Assembly: GCF_001690195.1 (NCBI RefSeq)
Contig: NZ_LZGM01000083.1
Span: forward strand, 23,314-87,313
Direction: 5' to 3'
Length of the DNA: 64,000 bases
Source: Gilliamella sp. wkB108
GTDB taxonomy: Bacteria; Pseudomonadota; Gammaproteobacteria; Enterobacterales; Orbaceae
Each line of letters opens with the position of its first letter. The first letter of the stretch is position 1. Position numbers and translations under genes: made by a program. Positions 1 to 10,451 of this stretch are shown here, piece after piece. The notes beneath the pieces were generated by a model. The model saw nothing but the letters and a program-made list of their open reading frames with translations, was not told where the DNA came from and ran no database searches.

Positions 1-190
1 AGGGGAAATGAATCCTCTGCAACTGCGAGAAACCACAATGGATCCCAATACGCGCCGTTTAGTCCAGTTATCCCTTGATGACACCGAACAAACCATGGCA
101 TTAATGGATATGCTACTTGCCAAAAAACGCTCAGAAGATCGCCGTGAATGGTTACAAGAAAAAGGCGATCAAGTCGAACTTGATATCTAA
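1..190 (+). CDS. parE: DNA topoisomerase IV subunit B, C-terminal end (partial)
   Basis: The open frame runs in from the window edge and ends at 190, so only about 62 residues are visible. They start within the conserved GEMNP-LRETTMDPNTRRL segment of the TOPRIM/C-terminal region. The tail LLAKKRSEDRREWLQEKGD is typical of ParE rather than GyrB, which has a different ending. ParE is the ATPase half of the decatenating topoisomerase IV. The gene stops 27 bp before parC, so the two subunits are probably co-transcribed. The true start lies outside the window. Confidence 0.93.
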   Translation, partial: GEMNPLQLRETTMDPNTRRLVQLSLDDTEQTMALMDMLLAKKRSEDRREWLQEKGDQVELDI

Positions 191-217
191 CATAAAGAAT
201 GATTTAGAGGAACAATA

Positions 218-2446
218 ATGAGTGAGATAACTCATGACGGAGTAGAAGTACAGTCACTACGAACATTTACTGAAAGTGCCTATTTAAACTACTCCATGTA
301 TGTGATTATGGATCGCGCACTACCGTTTATTGGTGACGGATTAAAACCGGTGCAGCGACGTATAGTTTATGCAATGTCAGAATTAGGTCTTAACGCCCAA
401 GCTAAATTCAAAAAATCGGCACGTACTGTAGGTGATGTATTAGGTAAATATCACCCTCATGGTGATAGTGCTTGTTATGAAGCAATGGTATTAATGGCAC
501 AACCCTTCTCTTATCGCTATCCTTTAGTTGATGGACAAGGTAACTGGGGGGCGCCAGATGATCCCAAATCCTTTGCTGCTATGCGTTACACTGAATCACG
601 CTTATCAAAATATGCCGAATTATTACTAGGAGAACTAGGCCAAGGCACCGTTGATTACACACCAAACTTTGATGGTACCTTGCAAGAACCTAAAATGTTG
701 CCGGCTAGATTACCAAATATTTTATTAAATGGTACCACCGGCATTGCGGTTGGTATGGCTACCGACATTCCTCCTCATAATATTCGCGAAGTGGCTAATG
801 CCGCAATTATGTTAGCTGAAAATCCTAAGGCAACACTTAGCGAAGTAATGACTCACATACAAGGACCTGACTTCCCAACCGAAGCTGAAATTATTACCTC
901 TCATGAAGATATAGAGAAAATCTATAAAACCGGTCGTGGCTCTATTCGGATGCGAGCCGTTTGGAAAAAAGAAGAAGGTGATATTGTCATTACCGATCTT
1001 CCACATCAAGTTTCGGGAGCTAAAATTCTCGAGCAGATTGCTTCTCAAATGCGTGCTAAAAAACTGCCTTTAATTGAAGATTTACGGGATGAGTCAGATC
1101 ACGAAAATCCAACGCGTTTAGTAATTGTACCTCGTTCAAATCGCATCGATTTAGAGCAAGTAATGAATCATCTATTTGCCACAACCGATCTCGAAAAAAG
1201 TTACCGGGTGAATATGAATATGATTGGGCTGGATAATCGCCCGTCAGTTAAAGGCTTACTGGAAATCTTAACTGAATGGTTAGAGTACCGCCGAAGCACA
1301 GTCATGCGACGTTTAAACTATCGTTTAGACAAAGTATTAAAACGTCTACATATTTTAGATGGATTAATGATCGCATTTTTGAATATTGACGAAGTTATCG
1401 AAATAATTCGTCATGAAGATGAGCCTAAAGCAGAACTTATTCATCGCTTTGCCTTAACCGATACACAAGCGGAAGCCATTTTAGAGTTAAAACTCCGTCA
1501 TTTAGCCAAACTTGAAGAGATTCGTATAAAAAGCGAACAAAATGAACTTGCGAAAGAGCGCGATCATCTACAAGCACTATTAGATTCACCAAGAAAGCTC
1601 AATAATTTAATAAAAAAAGAGTTACAAGAAGATGCGGAAAAATATGGTGATAAGCGCCGTTCTCCAATTGTTGAACGAAGTGAAGCAAAAGCGATTACAG
1701 AACAAGAACTCACACCATCTGAACCCGTAACAATTATTTTATCTGAAATGGGTTGGGTAAGATCGGCAAAAGGGCATGATATCGATCCACTCGGTTTAAG
1801 CTATAAAGCAGGCGATAGCTTTAAAGCAGCAGCTAAAGGCAAAAGTAATCAACCTGTAGTATTTATTGATTCAACGGGTCGTAGTTACGCCATTGAGCCT
1901 AACACCTTACCATCAGCACGAGGACAAGGCGAACCACTTACAGGTAAGTTAGCACTTCCTACCGGCGCTACAGTTGAACATGTCCTTATGTCTGCTGATG
2001 AAAATCAAAAATTGTTATTGGCTTCTAGCGCTGGCTATGGCTTTATATGTCAATTTAGTGATTTAATTGCCCGTAACCGTAATGGTAAAGCCATTATTAA
2101 TTTACCAAATAATGCTAAGGTATTAACACCAATTGAAATTTCATCTGCAGAGAGTTTACTATTATCTATTACCCAAGCGGGACGAATGTTAATCTTCCCT
2201 GTGAAAGATTTACCTGAGCTTGCCAAAGGTAAAGGGAATAAAATTATATCCCTCTCTGGTGCAGATGATAGTTTATCCTACATGATGCTAATTACACCAG
2301 AAACATCAATAACTTTGCATGTTGGTAAACGCAAACTTACACTCTATGCTGCTGATTTACAAAAATTTAGAGCTGAACGCGCGCGTAAAGGAACATCTTT
2401 ACCACGTGGGCTACAAAAAATAGATCGAATTGAGGTGAACGAATAA
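218..2446 (+). CDS. parC: DNA topoisomerase IV subunit A
   Basis: ParC is the DNA-breaking and rejoining subunit of topoisomerase IV, which decatenates sister chromosomes. The 742 residues are close to the E. coli length (752). The N-terminal winged-helix/tower part is nearly identical to E. coli, with the catalytic tyrosine at about residue 124 in [10 protein letters not shown]. The quinolone region reads [12 protein letters not shown] and keeps the wild-type serine (about S84) and glutamate (about E88), so no target-based quinolone resistance is expected (inference). The C-terminal third is the beta-pinwheel DNA-wrapping domain. A good ribosome site (GAGGAAC) precedes the ATG. djlA follows after one base. 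Confidence 0.97.
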   Translation: MSEITHDGVEVQSLRTFTESAYLNYSMYVIMDRALPFIGDGLKPVQRRIVYAMSELGLNAQAKFKKSARTVGDVLGKYHPHGDSACYEAMVLMAQPFSYRYPLVDGQGNWGAPDDPKSFAAMRYTESRLSKYAELLLGELGQGTVDYTPNFDGTLQEPKMLPARLPNILLNGTTGIAVGMATDIPPHNIREVANAAIMLAENPKATLSEVMTHIQGPDFPTEAEIITSHEDIEKIYKTGRGSIRMRAVWKKEEGDIVITDLPHQVSGAKILEQIASQMRAKKLPLIEDLRDESDHENPTRLVIVPRSNRIDLEQVMNHLFATTDLEKSYRVNMNMIGLDNRPSVKGLLEILTEWLEYRRSTVMRRLNYRLDKVLKRLHILDGLMIAFLNIDEVIEIIRHEDEPKAELIHRFALTDTQAEAILELKLRHLAKLEEIRIKSEQNELAKERDHLQALLDSPRKLNNLIKKELQEDAEKYGDKRRSPIVERSEAKAITEQELTPSEPVTIILSEMGWVRSAKGHDIDPLGLSYKAGDSFKAAAKGKSNQPVVFIDSTGRSYAIEPNTLPSARGQGEPLTGKLALPTGATVEHVLMSADENQKLLLASSAGYGFICQFSDLIARNRNGKAIINLPNNAKVLTPIEISSAESLLLSITQAGRMLIFPVKDLPELAKGKGNKIISLSGADDSLSYMMLITPETSITLHVGKRKLTLYAADLQKFRAERARKGTSLPRGLQKIDRIEVNE

Positions 2447-2447
2447 T

Positions 2448-3293
2448 ATGTCTCTTATTTGGGCAATTATTACCGGCTTTGTATTAAGCCTTATGTTGAA
2501 AACTGGTTGGGGATTTGTCATTGGACTATTTATAGGTCCAATGCTCTACCAAACTTTTTGTAATAAATTAACCGAACAAAGAACACATGCCAACCCTACT
2601 CTCTACTTAACTGTTGTTTTTGAAGTACTTGGGCATTTAAGTAAAGCTAAAGGCGTAGTCACCCAAGACGATATTAATTTAGCTCGACAGTTTATGGATC
2701 GACTGCAACTCGATAGCCACAGTCGCCAATTAGCCCAAGAATCCTTTAATCGTGGTAAAGCGAGTGATTACCCACTTCGCTCTCGTTTGAAAGAACTCTA
2801 TAATCAGTATCGCTATCGACGCAATGTTTTAAATATTTTTTGTGAGCAATTAATTCAAGCTGCATTAATTGACGGTAATTTAGATGAAAAAGAACTACAA
2901 ATTCTCTTTATAGTAGCTCAAGAGTTTAATATTCCACGTCAACGAATGGCAATGTATATTCAAATGATGATGGGAAGTTATCATTTTCATCAACAAGGAT
3001 ATACCAACCAACAAGATCACCGTTATGAATATCAACAACGTAATAACTATGGTGGCTACCAACAACGCTCAACAGAAACCGATCTACAAAATGCTTATCG
3101 AATTTTAGGTGTAGAAGCCTCCGCTGAAATTTCAGAAATAAAAAGGGCTTACCGAAAATTAATGAATGAACATCATCCCGACAAACTAGTCTCAAAAGGC
3201 TTACCCAAAGAGATGCTTGAAGTGGCTAAAAAGCGGGCTCAAGAGATCCAAGCCGCTTATGATTTAATTAAAACCTCGCGTGGATTTAAATAG
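2448..3293 (+). CDS. djlA: Co-chaperone DjlA, membrane-anchored J-domain protein
   Basis: The 281-residue protein has a glycine-rich N-terminal membrane segment (about residues 5-30), a central TerB-like helical domain (about 50-170) and a C-terminal J domain. The HPD motif that stimulates DnaK lies at residues 243-245. A Q/Y/N-rich linker (about 180-205) separates the last two parts. This is the architecture of E. coli DjlA (271 residues), a type III Hsp40 linked to envelope stress signalling. The ATG sits one base after the parC stop, implying translational coupling with an unrelated gene. Confidence 0.93.
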   Translation: MSLIWAIITGFVLSLMLKTGWGFVIGLFIGPMLYQTFCNKLTEQRTHANPTLYLTVVFEVLGHLSKAKGVVTQDDINLARQFMDRLQLDSHSRQLAQESFNRGKASDYPLRSRLKELYNQYRYRRNVLNIFCEQLIQAALIDGNLDEKELQILFIVAQEFNIPRQRMAMYIQMMMGSYHFHQQGYTNQQDHRYEYQQRNNYGGYQQRSTETDLQNAYRILGVEASAEISEIKRAYRKLMNEHHPDKLVSKGLPKEMLEVAKKRAQEIQAAYDLIKTSRGFK

Positions 3294-3304
3294 AGATTAC
3301 ACCT

Positions 3305-4753
3305 ATGATGCATTGGCGCTCAATTATCAGGATTGTCGGTTTACTCATTACTCTGCTTTCAGTTTTTATGTTACTTCCGGCACTAGTGGCATTAATATAT
3401 CGAGACGGGGCGGGAGCAATTTTTGTCCGATCATTCATTGCAGCCTTTATTCTTGGATGTCTACTATGGTTACCCAATCGCAATCACCGCCATGAATTAA
3501 GTACTCGTGAAGGATTTTTTATTGTCGTACTTTTTTGGGTTGTTCTTGGCACTATTGGTGCATTCCCTTTTATTTTTGATCACCATATTAATCTCAATCT
3601 AACCACGGCTTTCTTTGAATCCTTTTCTAGTTTAACAACGACAGGGGCTACCACAATTGTTCAATTAGATCACCTCCCTAAAGCCCTGCTTTTTTATCGG
3701 CAATTGTTACAATGGTTAGGTGGAATGGGTATTATCGTATTAGCTGTAGCGATTTTACCACTATTAGGTGTTGGGGGAATGCAACTATATCGAGCTGAAA
3801 TTCCCGGTCCACAAAAAGATAGTAAAATGCGACCTCGTATTGCTGAAACAGCAAAAACATTATGGTCAATTTATATATTGCTCACCACACTATGTGCAAT
3901 CTGCTTATGGTTTGCTGGTATGGATGTCTTTGATGCCATCTCGCATAGTTTCTCCACCATTTCAATGGGGGGATTTTCAACACATGATCAAAACCTCGCT
4001 TATTTTAACAGTGCTACCATTAATTACATTGTTACCCTATTTCTGATTTTATCTGGTTGTAATTTTGCTTTACATTTTGCTTCACTGAGTGGCTTTTCAC
4101 TTAAAGTTTACTGGCGAGATCAAGAATTTAGAACTTTCGTATTTATTTTATTAATCTTAATAATAATCTGCGCAAGTGTCATATATATATATCAACCTAA
4201 TCGAGAACTTAGCCCGGACAAAATAGTACTGCAAGTTGTATCTGTAGTGGCTACCGTTGGTTTTACCGTTGATGACATCAATACTTGGCCATCGTCATTA
4301 CCCATTTTTTTACTATGTGCTTCATTTATAGGTGGTTGTGCAGGTTCAACAGGTGGTGGACTAAAAGTCGTTCGAGTTCTACTCCTGTTTATGCAAGGCT
4401 CTCGTGAATTAAAACGCCTGATCCACCCAAATGCGATTTACACATTAAAACTAAATCACCGAGTAGTACCAGAAAGGATCATCGAAGCTGTTTGGGGATT
4501 TTTCTCAGCCTACGCGCTCGTATTTTTAATCAGTCTTTTTATCATTATGGCATCGGGTATTGATGCTACTGACTCTTTTTATGTTGTCGCTTCATCGCTA
4601 AACAACTTAGGTGTAGGACTTGGCAGTGTAAGTGATAACTTTGCCAGTGTGAGTGACATGGTAAAATGGGTAATGGTTGTAGATATGCTATTTGGACGAC
4701 TCGAAATATTTACGCTACTGGTTTTATTCACGCCAACATTTTGGCGAAGTTAA
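3305..4753 (+). CDS. trkH: Trk potassium uptake channel subunit TrkH
   Basis: This 482-residue polytopic membrane protein matches TrkH/TrkG (483 residues in E. coli). It contains the four pore-loop signatures of the KtrB/TrkH superfamily: TTTGATT, SMGGFST, TVGFT and NNLGVG, each with the selectivity-filter glycine. It imports K+ together with the cytosolic NAD-binding subunit TrkA, which is not in this window. The start is the first of two adjacent ATGs, just after djlA. A dispersed repeat copy begins five bases after the stop. Confidence 0.94.
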   Translation: MMHWRSIIRIVGLLITLLSVFMLLPALVALIYRDGAGAIFVRSFIAAFILGCLLWLPNRNHRHELSTREGFFIVVLFWVVLGTIGAFPFIFDHHINLNLTTAFFESFSSLTTTGATTIVQLDHLPKALLFYRQLLQWLGGMGIIVLAVAILPLLGVGGMQLYRAEIPGPQKDSKMRPRIAETAKTLWSIYILLTTLCAICLWFAGMDVFDAISHSFSTISMGGFSTHDQNLAYFNSATINYIVTLFLILSGCNFALHFASLSGFSLKVYWRDQEFRTFVFILLILIIICASVIYIYQPNRELSPDKIVLQVVSVVATVGFTVDDINTWPSSLPIFLLCASFIGGCAGSTGGGLKVVRVLLLFMQGSRELKRLIHPNAIYTLKLNHRVVPERIIEAVWGFFSAYALVFLISLFIIMASGIDATDSFYVVASSLNNLGVGLGSVSDNFASVSDMVKWVMVVDMLFGRLEIFTLLVLFTPTFWRS

Positions 4754-4757
4754 AATT

Positions 4758-4789
4758 TATACTGAAACATATACCTAACCTGAAACTTT
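4758..4789 (+). repeat. Dispersed ~30-bp repeat, copy 1
   Basis: The stretch reads TATACTGAAACATATA followed by CCTAACCTGAAACTT. It is nearly the same as 33106-33137 and 35476-35507. In copies 2 and 3 the first 16 bases form a short dyad (TATAC, six bases, GTATA); this copy has CATATA instead. Function unknown. Here it lies directly after trkH. Confidence 0.6.
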
Positions 4790-4897
4790 TCAACATAAAT
4801 AACAAATTTTATAAATATTTTATTGATTATTTAAGCAATTACAGACAGAATTACTAGGCAGCATGTGCTGTGTTTATTAGAGGTAATCACCTGACAT

Positions 4898-6478
4898 ATG
4901 GAATGGATCATGGATCCTACAATCTGGATTGGTTTATCCACACTTATTGTACTTGAAATCGTCCTTGGTATTGATAATATTGTTTTTATTGCCATCCTTG
5001 CCGAGAAACTTCCAGCTCAGCAACGAGATAAAGCACGCATTACTGGTCTTGCCTTTGCACTAGTTACCCGAATCCTTTTATTGATGTTTACTGGTTGGTT
5101 AGTGACACTCACCACGCCATTATTTTCGGCCTTTGATATCAGTTTCAACGCACGCCAACTAATTATGCTAATCGGGGGAATATTTTTGCTATTTAAAGCA
5201 ACAATGGAACTCAACGAACGTCTTGAAGGTGCATCACACGAAGACGGAAAACCGAAAAAAACATCTCATTTCTGGACTGTTGTTGCACAAATTGTAGTAT
5301 TAGATGCCGTATTCTCACTCGATTCAGTGATCACCGCAGTTGGCATGGTTGAACATATTCCTGTCATGATTATTGCGGTCTGCATAGCAATAGGCATCAT
5401 GATGGTTGCAAGTAAGCCATTGGCTTATTTTGTCAACTCACATCCCACGATAGTAATTCTCTGCTTAAGCTTCTTATTAATGATAGGCTTTAGTTTAGTC
5501 GCTGAAGGGTTTGGTTTTGTTATTCCTAAGGGCTATTTATATGCCGCTATCGGCTTCTCAATCATGATTGAATTTTTTAATCAATTAGCCATATTCAATC
5601 GCCGAAAAGTTCTAAATAAAAAACCATTACGCGAACGTACTGCCGAAGCTATTTTACACTTACTTAGAGGCGATGCAGAAGAAGATCCTGACACACATAC
5701 TATAGATTTAGTATCAGACTCCAACAAAAAAGTCTCAGTTTTCAATCATCAGGAACTTAGCATGGTCGAACGTGTACTTGGACTTGCCCAACGTTCGGTC
5801 AGTAGTATTATGACATCAAGACTCGATGTTGATATGGTTAATATCAATGATGATCGTAATGTTATTTTAAAAGAGATTTTTGATAATCCTCACTCGCGTT
5901 TAGTGGTAACTGATAACGCCTCTATTGACGAACCATTAGGGATAATTCAGGTTAATGATCTACTGAAAGATGTATTGCAGAAAAAAGAGCCTATCGACAT
6001 TAACGCTTTGATCAAACAACCTCTCATCTTTCCAGAAACGGTATCATTATTGGTCGCGTTAGATCAATTCAAAAAAGCCAAAACCCATTTTGCTTTTGTC
6101 GTCGATGAATTTGGCTCTATGCAAGGTGTAGTTTCAGTAACTGATATTATCGAAACGATTGCGGGTGATTTTCCAACCGAAGAAGAAGAAATTGATGCAA
6201 AACATGACATTCAGTGTCTGGACAATAATAGTTGGATTGCCAATGGTTATATACCTGTTGAAGAGTTAGTTCGCTTTGTACCAATTCAGATCGATGATAA
6301 ACGGGAATATCACACACTGGCCGGGCTTTTAATGGAGAAAGCGCAACATCTACTTAATGTCGGTGAAACCATACAAATTGGGGATTATCTATTTGAAGTT
6401 ATCGAAATAGAAAGTCATCGTATTGTAAAAGTTAAAATTAGCCTAAACAAAACCGCAACACCATCCACTTCTAATTAA
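4898..6478 (+). CDS. TerC-family membrane protein with CBS pair and CorC/HlyC domain (YoaE-like)
   Basis: The 526 residues closely resemble E. coli YoaE. Residues 1 to about 220 form a TerC-type membrane domain with acidic signatures LEIVLGIDN (about 20-28) and LDAVFSLDS. Two CBS motifs follow (about 295-430), then a C-terminal CorC/HlyC domain. TerC proteins have been linked to metal (Mn) export and to protein metalation during secretion. The role of the CBS-containing branch is not settled, so ion transport is only inferred. The start chosen gives MEWIMDP, matching the MEFLMDP start of YoaE. It appears to be a single-gene unit. Confidence 0.88.
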   Translation: MEWIMDPTIWIGLSTLIVLEIVLGIDNIVFIAILAEKLPAQQRDKARITGLAFALVTRILLLMFTGWLVTLTTPLFSAFDISFNARQLIMLIGGIFLLFKATMELNERLEGASHEDGKPKKTSHFWTVVAQIVVLDAVFSLDSVITAVGMVEHIPVMIIAVCIAIGIMMVASKPLAYFVNSHPTIVILCLSFLLMIGFSLVAEGFGFVIPKGYLYAAIGFSIMIEFFNQLAIFNRRKVLNKKPLRERTAEAILHLLRGDAEEDPDTHTIDLVSDSNKKVSVFNHQELSMVERVLGLAQRSVSSIMTSRLDVDMVNINDDRNVILKEIFDNPHSRLVVTDNASIDEPLGIIQVNDLLKDVLQKKEPIDINALIKQPLIFPETVSLLVALDQFKKAKTHFAFVVDEFGSMQGVVSVTDIIETIAGDFPTEEEEIDAKHDIQCLDNNSWIANGYIPVEELVRFVPIQIDDKREYHTLAGLLMEKAQHLLNVGETIQIGDYLFEVIEIESHRIVKVKISLNKTATPSTSN

Positions 6479-6498
6479 CAATATAATTAATAATAATT

Positions 6499-6527
6499 AT
6501 TTTAGCTCATTACTAATGAGCTAAAAT
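6499..6527 (+). terminator. Hairpin after the yoaE-like gene
   Basis: A 12-bp perfect stem (ATTTTAGCTCAT / ATGAGCTAAAAT) encloses a five-base loop. No strong T-run follows, although the stem ends are A/T-rich. It is a plausible rho-independent terminator. Confidence 0.6.
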
Positions 6528-6698
6528 AGCTTAAATAAAACGATCTTCATTAACTAAAAATCATGATTATTTCTACCTATTTTTACAATTAAAATCATAC
6601 TTAAACATCAAAAATCATCATGTCATGTTAACATTAACTCTCCATGTTTCATCAATGTTAACTCTCAATTTTTGTCATCATAAAGTCAGGAGGTATAC

Positions 6699-8507
6699 AT
6701 GCATGATATTAGCCCTTTACTCATCACGATCATCGGCGGCATTGTTTTAGCAGCTATACTTGGATTAATTGCTCAACGCTTACGTATTTCTCCTTTAGTT
6801 GGATACTTAATTGCTGGCATTATTTTTGGTCCTAGCACACCCGGCTTCGTCGCTGATACCGCCATTGTCAAAGAACTTGCTGAAATTGGCATCATACTAT
6901 TAATGTTTGGCGTGGGATTACACTTTTCGATAAAAGATCTAATGGCCGTTAAAAATATTGCCATTCCCGGCGCTATTGTACAAATTACAGTAGCTACATT
7001 ACTTGGCTTAGCCATGTCTCAGATGATGGATTGGTCATTACTAACCGGCTTGGTATTTGGTCTATGCCTATCAACCGCTAGCACAGTGGTATTACTAAGA
7101 GCGCTAGAAGAACGTAATTTAGTCGAAAGCCAACGAGGACGTATCGCTATTGGTTGGTTAATTGTTGAAGATTTAGTGATGGTATTAACCCTTGTACTAC
7201 TACCTGCGATTGCCACTATGTTTAGTGATAGTGATCACTATAATTACCTAGACATCTTAACAGAAGTGTCAAAAACAATAGGACTTGTGATCCTTTTTAT
7301 CGCTATTATGATTTTATTTGGTCGTCGGGTTATTCCCTGGTTACTCGCCAAAAGCGCATGTACCGGATCTGAAGAACTATTCACATTATCGGTATTAGCC
7401 ATTGCGCTAGGTATTGCATTAGCCGCAGTAAAACTATTTGGCGCCTCATTTGCACTAGGTGCCTTTTTCGCGGGTATGGTATTAACTGAATCCGATTTTA
7501 GTCACCGCGCAGCTAAAAATATCCTTCCTCTTAAAGATGCTTTTGCGGTACTGTTCTTTGTATCTGTCGGCATGTTATTTAAACCGCAAATATTATTTAT
7601 ACATCCGATCGCAGTACTACTAACTATTCTGATTATCGTGTTAGGTAAATCACTGGCAGCCTACTTCATCGTCCGACTATTTGGACGTTCCAAACGCACA
7701 GCATTAACCATTTCAGCAAGCCTAGCTCAAATTGGTGAGTTTGCCTATATCCTCGCCGCTCTTGGTATTAGTCTACAAATCTTTCCTGAAGAAGCACATA
7801 GTCTGATCCTAGCTGGTTCAATCATATCGATTGTTCTTAACCCATTTGTATTTAATATTTTGGAACACTACCTATCTCGAACCGAAACGATTGTTGACAA
7901 AATTATTGACCCAATTACTGAAATTAACGAAAACATCCCTCCTTTAGAAAATCATGCAATCTTAATAGGACATGGTAGGCTAGGCAGTTCAATAGCAAAA
8001 AAACTCGCTGAACAAGGGATCCCTTTCGCCGTTATTGATAGTTCATTAACGCTAATTGAACAGATCCGTCATGAAGGTCTTATTGCAATATTTGGCAATG
8101 CCGTTAAACCACAAATACTTGAACTCGCTCATTTACAAACGGCTAAATGGCTAATTATTACTTCACCAAATGGTTACAAAACGGGAGAAATATCACAACA
8201 TGCCAAAGAAGTGCGCCCTGATTTAATAATCTATGCCCGAGCTTGTTTTGATGATGAAATTGAATATATTGAAGATCATGGTGTAACAAAAGTGATCACC
8301 GGTGAAGAAGAAATTGCCAAACATATTATTGAATTACTCAATTTCGATTCCAATACCCAAACGACAAAAACGAATAACAAAACAGTAATCACTCAAACGA
8401 AATTTAACCCTAACACATCTGAAAGCCAAAAAAACGAAGATAAAGAAAAAACTAACATTGCAATTAATGTCAATCTTCCTAGTGGTAATGGAAGTCCCAT
8501 AGAATAA
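6699..8507 (+). CDS. ybaL: Monovalent cation:proton antiporter YbaL (KefB/CPA2 family)
   Basis: The 602 residues align along the whole of E. coli YbaL (558). About residues 1-390 form a Na+/H+ exchanger domain with LMFGVGLHFS and LSTASTVVLLRALEER. About 415-540 form a Rossmann TrkA-N domain with an ILIGHGRLGSSIA nucleotide-binding loop. The last 50 residues are a polar, low-complexity tail rich in N, K and T that extends beyond the usual end. The family exchanges K+/Na+ for protons under ligand control. A very strong ribosome site (CAGGAGGT) precedes the ATG. Confidence 0.93.
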   Translation: MHDISPLLITIIGGIVLAAILGLIAQRLRISPLVGYLIAGIIFGPSTPGFVADTAIVKELAEIGIILLMFGVGLHFSIKDLMAVKNIAIPGAIVQITVATLLGLAMSQMMDWSLLTGLVFGLCLSTASTVVLLRALEERNLVESQRGRIAIGWLIVEDLVMVLTLVLLPAIATMFSDSDHYNYLDILTEVSKTIGLVILFIAIMILFGRRVIPWLLAKSACTGSEELFTLSVLAIALGIALAAVKLFGASFALGAFFAGMVLTESDFSHRAAKNILPLKDAFAVLFFVSVGMLFKPQILFIHPIAVLLTILIIVLGKSLAAYFIVRLFGRSKRTALTISASLAQIGEFAYILAALGISLQIFPEEAHSLILAGSIISIVLNPFVFNILEHYLSRTETIVDKIIDPITEINENIPPLENHAILIGHGRLGSSIAKKLAEQGIPFAVIDSSLTLIEQIRHEGLIAIFGNAVKPQILELAHLQTAKWLIITSPNGYKTGEISQHAKEVRPDLIIYARACFDDEIEYIEDHGVTKVITGEEEIAKHIIELLNFDSNTQTTKTNNKTVITQTKFNPNTSESQKNEDKEKTNIAINVNLPSGNGSPIE

Positions 8508-8568
8508 AGCTTGATTTACTTAAAGAACTAGCAATAATATCGCAGTTGAATTTTTATTTAACTTTAGC

Positions 8569-8608
8569 ATGTGGAGTTATTACTCCACATCTCTGGTTTT
8601 TTAATTTT
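8569..8608 (+). terminator. Probable rho-independent terminator after ybaL
   Basis: A 9-bp perfect stem (ATGTGGAGT / ACTCCACAT, four-base loop) is followed after a few bases by a T-rich run (TTTTTTAATTTTT). It lies about 60 bp after the ybaL stop. Confidence 0.7.
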
Positions 8609-8685
8609 TACCAACTTTCGGTAAAGATGCAGCCTGTATGCTATATGAATATGCATTATCATTAACCTAAATTGAGCCTTAATTT

Positions 8686-9996
8686 ATGAATTCTATATTC
8701 GAAAAAATATTCCAATTGAAAGAGAAAAAAACAACTGCCGGTACTGAAATTATCGCCGGATGTACCACTTTCCTTACTATGGTCTATATCATCTTTGTTA
8801 ACCCCTCTATTCTATCTTCAACCGGCATGGACACCTCTGTCGTCTTTGTCTTAACCTGTTTAGTTACTGCATTTGCCACTATTTTAATGGGTTTAGTTGC
8901 TAACTTACCTATTGCCTTAGCCCCGGCTATGGGACTTAATGTATTTTTTGCCTATGGGATTTGTGGTGCAATGGGATACTCTTGGCAAATTGGTATGGGC
9001 GCAATTTTTTGGGGTTCGTTGATTTTCTTCGCCTTATCCCTATTCAAAGTACGCCATTGGCTAATAAAACATATTCCTCAATGTTTACGTGTTGGTATTA
9101 GTGCCGGTATCGGATTATTTATTGCCTTTATGGGGTTTCAAAACATGGGACTTGTGGTATCTTCTCCTGCAACACTATTAACCATGGGAAATATTTTATC
9201 TCTTAAAGTGCTACTTGGTTCACTTGGTTTTTTTATTATTATTATTTTAGCTGCTCGTAATTTTCACGCTGCCATATTAATCTCCATTTTAGTGGTCACA
9301 TTATTTGCATTATGGTTAGATCCTGATATCCATTACAATGGGATTATCTCCATGCCACCAAGTGTCACCAGCGTTGTAGGACATGTTGATTTAGCCGGTT
9401 CACTTAATGTAGGTATCATGGGGGTTATCTTCTCGATAATGATTGTCAGCTTATTTGATTCATCGGGAACCATTTTAGCTCTGACAGATAAAGCGGGAAT
9501 TTCTGATGAAAGAGGTCGTTTCCCGAAAATGCGTCAAGCACTATTAATCGACAGCTTTAGTTCTTCTCTTGGTGGATTATTTGGTACTTCCTCAGTATTA
9601 ACTTACATTGAAAGTTCAGCAGGCATCTCCGTGGGTGGACGAACAGGACTAACAGCCGTTGTGGTTGGAATATTATTTTTAATTGTCACCTTCTTATCAC
9701 CACTTGCTCATCTCGTACCAAGTTATGCCACTTCCGGTGCGCTGATTTTTGTTGGGATCTTAATGATTTCAAGTTTAGTCAAAGTTAACTGGTCTGATTT
9801 AACCGACGCTACCCCTGCTTTTATTACCGCACTAATGATGCCTTTTGCTTTTGCAATTACTGAAGGTGTAGCGCTTGGCTTTATTTCATATGTAATATTA
9901 AAAACGTTTACAGGAAAATTCAAAGAGTTAAACCTTTGTGTAATTATCTTTGCTCTCCTATTTGCTTTGAAATTTATCTTTATCGATCATCATTAA
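8686..9996 (+). CDS. adeP: Adenine permease, AzgA-like NCS2 transporter
   Basis: This 436-residue polytopic transporter is close to E. coli AdeP/PurP and less like the guanine/hypoxanthine carriers GhxP/GhxQ. Shared segments include FLTMVYIIFVNP near the start, LAPAMGLNVFFAY (about residues 81-93), VGHVDLAGS, LFDSSGT, IESSAGISVGGRTGLTAVVVG and the C-terminal MMPFAFAITEGVALGFISY. It should import adenine by proton symport. It is monocistronic, with a hairpin terminator 15 bp after the stop. I saw no purine riboswitch or clear PurR operator upstream. Confidence 0.9.
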   Translation: MNSIFEKIFQLKEKKTTAGTEIIAGCTTFLTMVYIIFVNPSILSSTGMDTSVVFVLTCLVTAFATILMGLVANLPIALAPAMGLNVFFAYGICGAMGYSWQIGMGAIFWGSLIFFALSLFKVRHWLIKHIPQCLRVGISAGIGLFIAFMGFQNMGLVVSSPATLLTMGNILSLKVLLGSLGFFIIIILAARNFHAAILISILVVTLFALWLDPDIHYNGIISMPPSVTSVVGHVDLAGSLNVGIMGVIFSIMIVSLFDSSGTILALTDKAGISDERGRFPKMRQALLIDSFSSSLGGLFGTSSVLTYIESSAGISVGGRTGLTAVVVGILFLIVTFLSPLAHLVPSYATSGALIFVGILMISSLVKVNWSDLTDATPAFITALMMPFAFAITEGVALGFISYVILKTFTGKFKELNLCVIIFALLFALKFIFIDHH

Positions 9997-10010
9997 TTTT
10001 GAGCATTAAA

Positions 10011-10040
10011 TTTCTATCGCTGAAAAGCGATAGAAATAAT
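10011..10040 (+). terminator. Terminator after adeP
   Basis: An 11-bp perfect stem (TTTCTATCGCT / AGCGATAGAAA) is closed by a GAAA tetraloop and followed by TAATTCC. The rest of the gap to 10310 is A/T-rich with nothing recognisable. Confidence 0.75.
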
Positions 10041-10310
10041 TCCGCAAATTGATAGAAATTAAATAAAAAATTCACCACTAAACAAATAACAATTATTTTT
10101 AAATCATGTCGATCGCCTTTCAACTAACCTCATATAAATAAAGATAAAATAAGCTGAGATCCATAATTTAGAATAAATATCAGCAATAAAATCATCAGCC
10201 ATACAATTTGTTGTTCAGCGCAAACGCTAAAAACAAAACCCTTATAAATCATATAATTATTAACAATCTGTTAAAAAATCAATTCAATACAAGTCATTTT
10301 CTAAGTGGAG

Positions 10311-10373
10311 TTTGATCTACTTCACAAAAACAAAAAAACATAAAATGCTTACGAAATTTAATAATTGTTGTAA
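10311..10373 (+). promoter_or_regulatory. Candidate CRP site plus XylR-like operator upstream of xylE
   Basis: TTTGATCTACTTCACA at 10311-10326 resembles the CRP consensus TGTGA-N6-TCACA. At 10353-10373 the pattern GAAA-N11-TTGTAA resembles the E. coli XylR half-site as I recall it (GAAA-N11-TCGTAA). A weaker match lies 21 bp upstream at 10332-10352. The order CRP site then XylR repeats then gene is the same as before the xylosidase operon. The start of xylE is about 80 bp downstream. Confidence 0.5.
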
Positions 10374-10451
10374 GTGTAAAAATTCATGCATATTAAATGA
10401 GCAGTTCAGATTATTTTTATCTAAACTTAACTTGATAAGCAGGAATGAAAT

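Noticed and set aside
6600..6698. Direct repeats (TGTTAAC...CTCTC) before ybaL as a regulator site
   Set aside because: Two short A/T-rich repeats are present, but they fit no operator I know and could be chance in such A/T-rich DNA.
8508..8685. Purine riboswitch before the adenine permease
   Set aside because: The region is short, and I could not trace the three-stem junction or its conserved core; only a simple terminator-like hairpin is present.
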